Source of the DNA: Desulfobulbaceae bacterium | GTDB lineage: Bacteria > Desulfobacterota > Desulfobulbia > Desulfobulbales > Desulfocapsaceae | NCBI GenBank assembly: GCA_027067035.1 | Contig: JAMOMO010000294.1 | Span: 1-9,189 of the forward strand | DNA: 9,189 nt | Reading direction: 5' to 3' | Shown: piece after piece, positions 1 through 6,903 of the stretch | Layout: each line of letters begins with the position of its first letter | Numbering within the stretch: the stretch's first letter is position 1 | Notes under the pieces: generated by a model | The model's database searches: none | Seen by the model: only the letters and a program-made list of their open reading frames with translations | What the model was told of the DNA's origin: nothing | Translations under genes and position numbers: made by a program

Positions 1-1617
1 GAAGACAAAGCCGTCTTTCCGATAGGTATTGATGGTAATCTCCGGTACGATCCCTGCACTGGAATCATATTGGCCATAGGCGTGAGCCGCATTCTTAAAG
101 AGATTGAGAAAGACCTGCTCAATTTGAGTCTTCGCACAAAAGACCCGCAGTGAACGGGAATAGTGACGAACAATTCTGATATTGCGAAAATCATATTTAC
201 GCTTCAGGTCGTAATCGTTATTGGCCAGTTCAAGTACCCGATCAAGCATTTCAGAGAGCCGGCAGGACTCCATGGATGATTCACTGCGCCTTGAAAACTG
301 CAGCATGTTCTGAACAATTTTCGCTGCACGCTGACCGGCATCACGAATGCCGTTCAGCATGGTATCGATATCCCGCATTTTGAGATACGCTTCCAACTGT
401 TCCATCTCAAAACCACATTGGCGGGCAATCTCATGATTTTTTTCCAGCTGCGGCGACATCCTTCTCTCAATATTCTGAGCTGCCTGCAGAATACCACCAA
501 GAGGATTATTGATCTCATGGGCCATTCCAGCACCAAGTCCGCCAACCGAGAGCATCTTTTCCGTCTGAACCATCACCTCCTGAAGCCTGGTTCTGTCAGT
601 GATATCGTCTATGCGGATGACCGCTCCGTCAGGTGCTGAACCATGCAGTGGATACACGGTGATTTCAGCGCATTTTTTATGACCCAGCACAATACAATCC
701 TTCTGTTCTATGCTGATCACTTCCTGCTGGTGGATGGATTTCTGGATATCACCGCTCACAAGCCGCTCAAGGCCCGGGAATACTTCCAGCAGTTCTTTTC
801 CGATACACTGCAGATAGCTCCTGCCAGACCTGCTAACGGCAGCATGGTTGAGGTTGGTGATACAGCATCTGTTATCGACGCCAATCATGATAGATGGCAT
901 GGAGTTCAGTACATCCTGCAGGAAATCCCTGGTAACACTGAGCTGGTCAACCACCCTTTCAATCTTTTCCGCCACTGTGTTGACAGCATCAACTGAAGAA
1001 TTGAGATCCATGTGTCTTACAGGGTCAAGACGCGTGTTGTAGTTCCCGTCGGCAATCTCCAGGAGCCCGTGATTGAACTGCTGTAACGGTTTTATCAGGA
1101 TGTAATACATGATGGTATGAATACCGACCACCATCGCTGCAATCAGCGAGAGCCCCATGAAAAGAATGGCCATCAGGGTCTGCTGCCGATTCTGGTTATA
1201 AAAGCTGTCTGATAAAATCAGGGTTACATGCCCGAGATAGAGGGACTCCCTGAAAATCCGCCGCTCCCGGTACACCTTGCCGCTTCTGTCTGCTATTGAG
1301 TTGAAAAGAAGGATACCCTGTTCATCATAGAGCTGGAGACCATACAGGTCGGGAATCTGGGAATAGGTGAGGCAGACATGTTTTATACTCTCCATATCTC
1401 TGTTATAGAGCGGAACCATGAGCATTGAGGAAAGTTCATCGATCAGAGTGTCTGCACGCTCGTTGACCGTCAGTTGTGTCATCTTGTTGGAATAGAGATA
1501 GTACCCGCCCTCGGCAACTGCTACAATCAGTACAATAAGAGCCACCAGCCAGAAAAGGAAATCCCGGGCAATGGTCTTTGAAGAAAAGACTGAACTATGA
1601 TCAATATATTTTGACAA
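1..1617 (-). CDS. membrane sensor histidine kinase (HAMP-PAS-HisKA-HATPase), 3' end cut by window
   Basis: An uninterrupted minus-strand frame runs to the left edge and gives at least 539 residues when counted from TTG at 1617. In order: a short cytoplasmic leader, TM1 (about residues 20-35, FLFWLVALIVLIVAVA), a periplasmic sensor region of about 110 residues, TM2 (about 147-175), a HAMP linker (about 176-225), a PAS domain (about 229-345), and a HisKA domain with HEINNP whose phospho-acceptor is His367. The N-box EQVFLNLFKNAAHAYG follows, with Asn509; the G boxes lie outside the window. The kinase should autophosphorylate His367 in response to a periplasmic or PAS-sensed signal and pass the phosphate to a response regulator not visible here. 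The two helices around the His are further apart than usual. The start is unsettled: no in-frame ATG or GTG lies before TM1. The in-frame options are TTG 1617, TTG 1626 (neither with a Shine-Dalgarno) and ATT 1695 preceded by AAAGGAG. The frame is closed upstream by TAA at 1720-1722. The family call is firm; the ligand is unknown. Confidence 0.93.
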   Translation of the reverse strand, partial: MSKYIDHSSVFSSKTIARDFLFWLVALIVLIVAVAEGGYYLYSNKMTQLTVNERADTLIDELSSMLMVPLYNRDMESIKHVCLTYSQIPDLYGLQLYDEQGILLFNSIADRSGKVYRERRIFRESLYLGHVTLILSDSFYNQNRQQTLMAILFMGLSLIAAMVVGIHTIMYYILIKPLQQFNHGLLEIADGNYNTRLDPVRHMDLNSSVDAVNTVAEKIERVVDQLSVTRDFLQDVLNSMPSIMIGVDNRCCITNLNHAAVSRSGRSYLQCIGKELLEVFPGLERLVSGDIQKSIHQQEVISIEQKDCIVLGHKKCAEITVYPLHGSAPDGAVIRIDDITDRTRLQEVMVQTEKMLSVGGLGAGMAHEINNPLGGILQAAQNIERRMSPQLEKNHEIARQCGFEMEQLEAYLKMRDIDTMLNGIRDAGQRAAKIVQNMLQFSRRSESSMESCRLSEMLDRVLELANNDYDLKRKYDFRNIRIVRHYSRSLRVFCAKTQIEQVFLNLFKNAAHAYGQYDSSAGIVPEITINTYRKDGFVF

Positions 1618-1786
1618 TGGACACAAAAAAAACAGCTGAATTTGGTAAAAAGGTGTTTCCCAGCAAACAAAAATAATGATACCATAGAAAGGAATTTTTT
1701 CTACTCCTTTCGGACACTTTTATTTGTCAGGAACCCCTGCTGACAGGAACGATGGCGGGTATCACGGCTGCTGTATTTCATTTATG

Positions 1787-1814
1787 ATCATAGCACAAAG
1801 ATGTTCACCGTCAG
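1787..1814 (-). promoter_or_regulatory. candidate sigma-70 promoter towards the kinase (extended -10)
   Basis: Read on the minus strand, CTGACG (1814-1809, four of six matches to TTGACA) is followed after 16 bases by TATGAT (1792-1787, five of six matches to TATAAT). A TG sits one base upstream of the -10 (1795-1794), the extended -10 arrangement. Transcription would start near 1780, leaving a leader of about 85 to 165 bases depending on which kinase start is used. The -10 lies within the perfect palindrome TATGATCATA (1783-1792). This is a pattern match only. Confidence 0.35.
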
Positions 1815-1817
1815 TCC

Positions 1818-1842
1818 GTTTTTGTCAAACCCGGACAAAAAC
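1818..1842. promoter_or_regulatory. 9-bp dyad, candidate regulator binding site
   Basis: GTTTTTGTC (1818-1826) and GACAAAAAC (1834-1842) form a perfect 9-bp inverted repeat around a 7-base centre. It sits just upstream of the -35 of the candidate kinase promoter, where an activator or a regulator shared by the two divergent units could bind. An overlapping alternative pairing, GTCCG (1814-1818) with CGGAC (1832-1836), is also possible. If transcribed it would form a hairpin, but in the middle of a promoter region a protein-binding site is the likelier reading. No regulator family is identified. Confidence 0.35.
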
Positions 1843-1881
1843 AGCAGACTCTGGACACCATACACGTTACTGAGCAACATG

Positions 1882-1921
1882 GCAGCCTTGATAAAATAGA
1901 AATGAGATATATCTTTGCTGC
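1882..1921 (+). promoter_or_regulatory. possible stem-loop in the metH leader
   Basis: GCAGC (1882-1886) can pair with GCTGC (1917-1921). After a symmetric 3x3 internal loop, GATA (1890-1893) can pair with TATC (1910-1913), closing a 16-base loop. The structure ends 87 bases before the metH homocysteine-module start. It is only moderately stable and could be chance; it is listed because a second, tighter hairpin follows it. Confidence 0.25.
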
Positions 1922-1940
1922 ATCAGATCGCACACAGGCA

Positions 1941-1963
1941 CTGTTAGCCCTATTGGGCAACAG
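1941..1963 (+). promoter_or_regulatory. stem-loop in the metH leader
   Basis: CTGTT (1941-1945) and GCCC (1947-1950) pair with GGGC (1955-1958) and AACAG (1959-1963), with one bulged A and a TATT loop: nine base pairs in 23 bases. It lies 45 bases before the metH start. No U-run follows, so it is not an intrinsic terminator. It may be part of a regulatory leader or a binding site. It matches no riboswitch class I can recognise. Confidence 0.35.
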
Positions 1964-2008
1964 CACATCAATCACCGACAACCGGATAAACACCACAACA
2001 CTCCTGCC

Positions 2009-2947
2009 ATGAAATTTGCTGAACACCCCCTTATACTCTTTGACGGTGCCTGCGGTACCACTCTTCAGACCATGGATATTGACCCATCCGCCTGGGATGG
2101 CCTTGACGGATGCAACGAATACCTCAATATCTCCTCACCCGAAACCATCACTGAACTGCACCGCAAATTCCTTGCTGCCGGGGCTATGGTGGTAGAAACC
2201 AACACCTTCGGCGCCTCATCTGTGGTCCTGTCCGAATATGGCCTTGAAGGCAGAGTCGAAGAGATCAACCGTGCAGCCGTTGCCAATGCTAAAAAGGCCG
2301 TTTCGGAATTCAGCTCAAAAGAACAGCCGCGATATATTGCCGGTTCCATCGGGCCCACGACCAAACTTCCCATTCTGGGCCACATCTCCCCCGCGGAACT
2401 GACAGACACCGTCACCGAGCAGATGGAAACCCTGCTCGACTGTGGCGTGGATGTACTCATTGTTGAGACCTGTCAGGATCTGCTGCAGATCAAGACCGTG
2501 CTCATCGCCTGTTTTGATCTTCTTGAAAAAACGGGTGCTGATATACCGGTCATGGCATCTGTTACCTTCGAGCAGCAGGGAACCATGCTTGTGGGAACGG
2601 ATATCGCCTCCGTCTGTGCAACCATCGCCCCTTTTCCCGTTTTCTCCCTCGGCTTAAACTGTGCCACAGGTCCAACCGACATGGAACCACACATTGACTA
2701 TCTCTGTAAAAACTGGAAAAAGCGCATTTCCTGCATCCCCAATCAGGGTATGCCTGAAGTGGTCAACGGAAAGACGCACTATCCCTTAACACCATCTGAA
2801 TACGGCCGACACATGCATGATTTTGTCACCAAAAAAGGGGTCTCCATTGTCGGAGGCTGCTGCGGAACATCCCCTGAACACACCAGAGGCCTTGTTGATG
2901 CCCTGCAGGGTTGTACTCCTGCCCCCAGACCTGAGGTGGTGAAATGA
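2009..2947 (+). CDS. metH: split methionine synthase, homocysteine-binding module
   Basis: This 312-residue protein is the zinc-dependent homocysteine S-methyltransferase barrel of cobalamin-dependent methionine synthase. It activates homocysteine as a zinc thiolate for attack on methylcobalamin. The N-terminal strand LFDGACGTTLQ matches the family's LDGAMGTMLQ-type opening, and the VETNTFGAS motif follows. The three zinc ligands are in place: Cys218 in GLNCATGP, and Cys284-Cys285 in GGCCGTSPEH. It ends about where the homocysteine module ends in fused MetH, so it is a complete module rather than a fragment. Its TGA overlaps the next gene's ATG (ATGA), and GAGG upstream of that ATG can serve re-initiation; the partner is the methyltetrahydrofolate/B12 protein directly downstream. 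No in-frame alternative start was found upstream and no clear Shine-Dalgarno precedes ATG 2009. Stand-alone homocysteine methyltransferases such as MmuM/BhmT share the fold, but the neighbour makes split MetH by far the best reading. Confidence 0.93.
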   Translation: MKFAEHPLILFDGACGTTLQTMDIDPSAWDGLDGCNEYLNISSPETITELHRKFLAAGAMVVETNTFGASSVVLSEYGLEGRVEEINRAAVANAKKAVSEFSSKEQPRYIAGSIGPTTKLPILGHISPAELTDTVTEQMETLLDCGVDVLIVETCQDLLQIKTVLIACFDLLEKTGADIPVMASVTFEQQGTMLVGTDIASVCATIAPFPVFSLGLNCATGPTDMEPHIDYLCKNWKKRISCIPNQGMPEVVNGKTHYPLTPSEYGRHMHDFVTKKGVSIVGGCCGTSPEHTRGLVDALQGCTPAPRPEVVK

Positions 2948-5376
2948 AAAAAGTCATCAATAATACCATTCTCAATCAGATTTCCAGCCTCTATCAGGCA
3001 ATAGATATCCGGCAGCAGCCGGCTCCACTGATTATTGGTGAACGTTCCAATCCCACGGGTTCAAAAAAATTCCGGGAACTGCTCATTGCCGACGACTACG
3101 AAGGCTGCCTTCAGATTGGGATTGATCAGGAACGGCTGGGCGCCCATGTTGTTGACCTCTCTGCCGCCTGGGCCGGACGTGATGAGGCGGAAGATCTTGT
3201 CACCCTGGTGCAGATGTACGGGAAGACCTTAAAAGCACCACTGATGATTGACTCCACCTCCCCTGAGGTCATTGAAAAAGGACTGGCAGCATATCCGGGA
3301 CGGCCCATTGTCAATTCAATCAACCTCGAAGACGGCGGAGCCAATCTTGACCGTATCTGCAGGGCGGTCCGCAAATATGGTGCGTGTGTTACAGCTCTTA
3401 CCATTGATGAAGACGGCATGGCAATGGATTGTGACAGCAAGTTTAGAATTGCCGGTCGCATCTATGATCTTGTCACAAAAGAGCATGGGATCAGTGCTGA
3501 TTCCCTTTTCTTTGATCCCCTTACCTTCACGGTGGGATCCGGTGACGAGAAGTTACTCGATGCCGCTGTCCAGACCCTGGATGCCATAAGGCGGATCAAG
3601 GCGGAACTCCCCGGGTGTCACACTATTCTGGGCCTTTCCAACATCTCTTTCGGCCTGCCGGTTCCTGCCAGAAAGGTCTTGAATGCCGTCTTTCTCCACG
3701 AAGCCGTTGCGGCTGGACTGGACGCTGTTATCATTGACCCAAGTAATTGTATCAGCCTGGAGTCCATTGATAAGGATGCAGTTTCCCTGGCGTTGGACCT
3801 CCTCTATGATCGCCGCGAATCAAGCGATCAGCCGCTCATGACCTATATCAGGTATTTTGAAGAAAACAGTGTCACCGAAGAGGCTGAAGAAAACACAGAC
3901 ATCACCCCCGAGGAGATGATCCGTGAGCGGATCATGCTGGGTAACCAGCAGGATCTTCCGGATATTCTGCGAATGCTCCTTGACCGCTACTCGGCCCTTG
4001 AGATTGTCAACCAGCACCTGGTGAGTGCAATGCGCGAGGTCGGTGTACTCTTTGGTTCCGGTGAGATGCTCCTGCCTTTTGTGCTGCAGTCAGCTGAAGT
4101 AATGAGAAAATCCGTGGATATTCTGGAACCATTCATGGATAAAAACGACCGTTCAGACGCCCCGTGTATTCTTCTGGCAACGGTACAGGGTGATGTCCAT
4201 GATATCGGAAAAAACCTGGTGAACATCATACTCAGCAACAACGGCTACAATGTCATAGATATGGGGATTAAAGTCAGCGCGGAAGCCATCATCGACAAGG
4301 TGCAATCAACTCCTGAAATAGATATCATCTGTCTCAGCGGCCTTCTTGTCAAATCCGCGATGATCATGCAGGAAAGTATGGAAAAATACAAGGCTGCCGG
4401 AATTGATAAACCGATACTGCTCGGAGGTGCCGCCCTCACCAGAAAATTTGTGGCCTGGGATTGCGCTCCACTCTACGATGCGCCCGTTGTCTACTGCCGT
4501 GATGCATTCTCCGGTCTGAAAGCAATCCAGGATTTTGAGAAAGGGACCCTGGAATCTTCAAAATGGGTGGAAAACAAGGGGAAAAAAGACCAGGCAGAGG
4601 CCAAAGCGGCATCTCCTGTTGAAATACTCGACTCGATCCCTGTGCCACCCTTTACCGGAATCAAAACCCTTGAAGCACGGCCCTCCGATTTTCTGCCGCT
4701 CATGAACCAGCAGATTCTTTTTCGCGGTCGCTGGGGCTATAAACGAGGCAAACTCGACGAAACAGAATACCAGGCGCTTCTTGATGAGACCGTTATTCCG
4801 AAATTCAATGAAATTCAGGAGAAAATCCTCTCGGAGGACCTGCTTCAGCCCAGGGTGCGTTACGGCTGGTTCCCCTGCAGCAGAGCGGATGAATCGTTAC
4901 TGGTCGGTGACGGCAGCAAAGAAGAGAAATATTCTTTCACACTGCCACGACAGCGAAGGGAACCGCACCACAGCCTTGTTGATTTTTTCAGGACCGGGGA
5001 GCAGGGTGGCGACCTCATCGGCTTTTTTGTGGTAACCCTGGGCGAAAAAATGGCTGCAGTGTGTCAGGAACTCTATAATGATGACCGCTACCATGACTAT
5101 CTGCTTCTTCACGGTTTCGGGGTTGAAGCCGCGGAAGCCCTGGCCCAGCATACCCATGACATGATGCGTGCTGAGCTGGGAATTGATACCAGGGGCCAGC
5201 GGTACAGTTTCGGTTACTCCGCCTGTCCGAACCTTGACCTTCAGGTCCCGCTTTTTGAACTGCTCAAGGCAAGGGAGATCGGTGTGGAACTGAGCTCCTC
5301 CATGGAGATGGTGCCGGAACTGAGTGTTTCCGCAATGGTTGTACACCATCCGCAGGCGCATTACTTTGCGGTGTAA
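2944..5376 (+). CDS. metH: split methionine synthase, methyl-THF, cobalamin and reactivation modules
   Basis: This 810-residue protein carries the rest of MetH. Residues about 28-285 form the pterin-binding barrel (LIIGERSNPTGSKKF, MIDSTSPEVIEKGL, GLSNISFGLP), which takes the methyl group from 5-methyltetrahydrofolate. Residues about 310-400 form the helical cobalamin cap (MREVGVLFGSGEMLLPFVLQ from residue 363). The B12 Rossmann domain has GDVHDIGKN with the cobalt-ligand His419, then Ser465 (LSGLL) and Gly494-Gly495. A charged linker (about 535-565) leads to the reactivation domain (about 567-810), which contains RGQRYSFGYSACP (Arg750 onward) and ends at HYFAV. That domain binds SAM and re-methylates oxidised cob(II)alamin. 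It stops at the point where E. coli MetH continues for some 35 more residues. From memory, the pterin and reactivation parts resemble actinobacterial and cyanobacterial MetH more than the E. coli type. It lacks a homocysteine module, supplied by the upstream gene. The ATGA overlap and upstream GAGG fix the start. Likely cytoplasmic, forming a complex with the upstream protein. Confidence 0.95.
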   Translation: MKKVINNTILNQISSLYQAIDIRQQPAPLIIGERSNPTGSKKFRELLIADDYEGCLQIGIDQERLGAHVVDLSAAWAGRDEAEDLVTLVQMYGKTLKAPLMIDSTSPEVIEKGLAAYPGRPIVNSINLEDGGANLDRICRAVRKYGACVTALTIDEDGMAMDCDSKFRIAGRIYDLVTKEHGISADSLFFDPLTFTVGSGDEKLLDAAVQTLDAIRRIKAELPGCHTILGLSNISFGLPVPARKVLNAVFLHEAVAAGLDAVIIDPSNCISLESIDKDAVSLALDLLYDRRESSDQPLMTYIRYFEENSVTEEAEENTDITPEEMIRERIMLGNQQDLPDILRMLLDRYSALEIVNQHLVSAMREVGVLFGSGEMLLPFVLQSAEVMRKSVDILEPFMDKNDRSDAPCILLATVQGDVHDIGKNLVNIILSNNGYNVIDMGIKVSAEAIIDKVQSTPEIDIICLSGLLVKSAMIMQESMEKYKAAGIDKPILLGGAALTRKFVAWDCAPLYDAPVVYCRDAFSGLKAIQDFEKGTLESSKWVENKGKKDQAEAKAASPVEILDSIPVPPFTGIKTLEARPSDFLPLMNQQILFRGRWGYKRGKLDETEYQALLDETVIPKFNEIQEKILSEDLLQPRVRYGWFPCSRADESLLVGDGSKEEKYSFTLPRQRREPHHSLVDFFRTGEQGGDLIGFFVVTLGEKMAAVCQELYNDDRYHDYLLLHGFGVEAAEALAQHTHDMMRAELGIDTRGQRYSFGYSACPNLDLQVPLFELLKAREIGVELSSSMEMVPELSVSAMVVHHPQAHYFAV

Positions 5377-5381
5377 TCATA

Positions 5382-5413
5382 CTCCGTGAGGAGAATCTGC
5401 TCCGGGAGACGGA
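5382..5413 (+). terminator. weak hairpin after metH, possible terminator
   Basis: TCCGT (5383-5387) pairs with ACGGA (5409-5413), and inside it GGAG (5390-5393) pairs with CTCC (5400-5403) around a 6-base loop. It begins six bases after the metH stop codon. No U-tract follows apart from TTTT at 5429-5432, so a textbook intrinsic terminator is not shown. Confidence 0.25.
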
Positions 5414-5447
5414 TCTGACACAGCACCGTTTTCCAGTATCAAGTTGT

Positions 5448-5488
5448 CTGACAGGCGGGCAACAGCCGGTTCCGGACCTGCCTGTCAG
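5448..5488. terminator. 12-bp hairpin between convergent operons, possible bidirectional terminator
   Basis: CTGACAGGC (5448-5456) and GCCTGTCAG (5480-5488) are perfect 9-base inverted repeats. The pairing extends inward by GGG/CCT (5457-5459 with 5477-5479, one G-U) to 12 bp around a 17-base loop. It lies between the converging metH and M48 transcripts and includes the stop codon of the peptidase gene (5485-5487). Its position suggests transcript-end protection or termination for both units. Neither strand has a U-run after the stem, so termination would not be of the classic intrinsic kind. Confidence 0.4.
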
Positions 5489-6903
5489 TCCTTGAGCCGT
5501 TTAATCAGGGCCCGCAGTTCCTTGATATCATCTTTGAGTTTCTGGTCCGTATCTGATGCGGCCAGGGCGGTCTTGAAGTTATGCTGGGCCAGTTTCAGAC
5601 GACCTTCGTAGAGATTGTACTTGCCGAGATAGTAGGCGGAATTCCCCTGCTCACCATCTGCTGCTTTTAATTTCCCCAGTTCAAAATATACCTTGGAATA
5701 GTCCGGCATATTTCCCTGGACCTCCATAAAGTACCGTTCGGCCTTTTTACGATCACCGCTCAGTTCCCATGCCCTGGCAAGCTGAAAAGCCGCCCACATA
5801 TCATTCCGGTTTTGATCATATGCGCTGTTGAGCAGTTCAAGGGCCTTTTCCAGGTTCCCTGCACCCATCTCAACAATCCCAAGATCAACGAGCAGTATGG
5901 AACGCCCTGGATAGTAATCAATCACCTCTTCCAGCAGCTTTCTGCTGGATTCGAAATTATTCTCCATCCTGTCCAGCTGTGACAATCCATAATGCAGCAT
6001 GACCTTGTCGCTTTCAGACAGCTGCGTGGAGGCAAGACGACTCTGGTAATAGTTTCTCAGGGTTTTTCCGTCTTTGACAAGAGACAGAACCCGATACTTC
6101 ATGCGAAGAAATGCAAAATCATCGGTCTTTTTCATCCCCTGCAGCTCATCATGCTCATAGGCTATGAGCGACTGGATATAATCAAGACGCTCATCAGGGT
6201 ACGGATGGGTGAGAAGGTATTGTGGAACATTGTTGCCCATTGTGTAACGGTTGATACGCCGCATCTCCTGGAGCATCTCCTCCTCACCAACTGGATTTCT
6301 TCCCATTTTTTTCATCCAGCCATAGGCGATACGATCGGCCTCTTCCTCGTTTTGACGGCTGAAATGAAGATTTGCAGTCTGTCCGGCAGCCATGGCACCA
6401 GTGAACAGCGCATTACTCAATGCCCCTGCTCCAATGGCAAGCCCTGCTATGGCAAGCAGCGTCGTGGCAATGGTAATTTTTGACCCCTGCTCCATGCCTT
6501 TGGCAATATGCCTGGAAACCACATGGCCGATCTCATGGGCCAGTACCGACACAAGTTCGTCCTCATGATCCATTTTTTCAATGAGCCCTGAATAGAAGAA
6601 AACCAGTCCTGACGGGGCGGCAAATGCATTGAATTGTGAGGAGTTGATAATATTGAAACGATAGTCAAAGTACTGGACGCCTGCCACTTCAAGGACCTCT
6701 CCACCCAGTTCATTGATATATTGATATAAATCCGGATCATCCAGCAGTGGAAAGGCCAGGCGAATCTGGTAGAGCAGTTTTTCACCGATCTCTCTCTCTT
6801 CCCCGACTGTGAACGCCCTGCTCTGCACCACACAGGTTGCCTGCAACAGGCTCAGGACTAGAAAAAACACAAAAGTAACATGTAAAAAGGATTTCCTTTT
6901 CAT
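5485..6903 (-). CDS. secreted M48 metallopeptidase with TPR-like C-terminus, BepA-like
   Basis: This 472-residue protein has a signal peptide (MKRK, hydrophobic to about residue 25, plausible cleavage after Ala30) and no proper lipobox around Cys24. The zinc site is HEIGH (His123, Glu124, His127), with the third ligand probably Glu186 in NEEEADRIA. THPYPDERL (His233) matches the conserved motif that follows in M48 and contains the region of the active-site plug histidine described for BepA. A hydrophobic Gly/Ala-rich segment (145-173) lies between the zinc motifs. Residues from about 275 to the end are helical and repeat-like, consistent with TPR units. Length and order match BepA/YfgC (about 490 residues), a periplasmic protease-chaperone for outer-membrane assembly; the substrate here is unknown. 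Its ATG overlaps the oleD stop as ATGA, with AGGAG 11 bases upstream, so it is translated from the ole transcript. Other M48 secreted families (LoiP-like) are less likely because of the TPR tail. Confidence 0.9.
   Translation of the reverse strand: MKRKSFLHVTFVFFLVLSLLQATCVVQSRAFTVGEEREIGEKLLYQIRLAFPLLDDPDLYQYINELGGEVLEVAGVQYFDYRFNIINSSQFNAFAAPSGLVFFYSGLIEKMDHEDELVSVLAHEIGHVVSRHIAKGMEQGSKITIATTLLAIAGLAIGAGALSNALFTGAMAAGQTANLHFSRQNEEEADRIAYGWMKKMGRNPVGEEEMLQEMRRINRYTMGNNVPQYLLTHPYPDERLDYIQSLIAYEHDELQGMKKTDDFAFLRMKYRVLSLVKDGKTLRNYYQSRLASTQLSESDKVMLHYGLSQLDRMENNFESSRKLLEEVIDYYPGRSILLVDLGIVEMGAGNLEKALELLNSAYDQNRNDMWAAFQLARAWELSGDRKKAERYFMEVQGNMPDYSKVYFELGKLKAADGEQGNSAYYLGKYNLYEGRLKLAQHNFKTALAASDTDQKLKDDIKELRALIKRLKD

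Larger units (their letters stand above)
1618..2008. other. divergent intergenic region between kinase and split metH
   Basis: This 391-base stretch separates the minus-strand kinase from the plus-strand metH operon. It holds the uncertain 5' end of the kinase, a candidate minus-strand promoter, a dyad at 1818-1842, a 6-bp inverted repeat TGTCAG/CTGACA at 1725-1730 and 1740-1745, and two possible stem-loops in the metH leader. No convincing coding frame is present: the minus-strand frame at 1811-2026 is Cys-rich, overlaps the metH start and resembles no known family. No S-box, cobalamin or SAH riboswitch core was recognised by eye. No clear sigma-70 promoter for metH was found; TTGATA at 1888-1893 lacks a well-spaced -10. 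Confidence 0.7.

Noticed and set aside
643..996. Plus-strand 117-residue frame opposite the kinase.
   Set aside because: It lies fully antisense to the HAMP/PAS coding region, which has clear domain motifs; it is a shadow frame.
1618..1849. Repeated GGACA followed by an A-run and CAGC (near 1619-1636 and 1833-1845).
   Set aside because: Only two imperfect copies differing in A-run length; too little to call a repeat or operator family.
1811..2026. Minus-strand 71-residue frame in the divergent intergenic region.
   Set aside because: It is Cys-rich, has no family resemblance, overlaps the metH start and the candidate promoter, and has no convincing ribosome site.
2930..2955. Possible programmed -1 frameshift (A AAA AAG after the metH overlap) producing a fused MetH.
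   Set aside because: The first frame ends at TGA 2945-2947, before the A-run, so ribosomes in that frame never read the slippery heptamer. The second frame also has a TGA close upstream. Coupled re-initiation explains the arrangement.
3139..3190. Absence of the Asn seen in the E. coli pterin-domain strand (here VVDLSAAWAGRDEAED).
   Set aside because: From memory, actinobacterial MetH also lacks this Asn and shares the GRD pattern, so it looks like lineage variation rather than an inactive site.
4897..5361. Minus-strand 154-residue frame opposite the MetH reactivation domain.
   Set aside because: It is the complement of a conserved domain and has no recognisable features.
5342..5375. TACACC/GGTGTA inverted repeat at the metH 3' end.
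   Set aside because: It lies wholly in the conserved C-terminal coding sequence and needs an internal bulge; likely chance.
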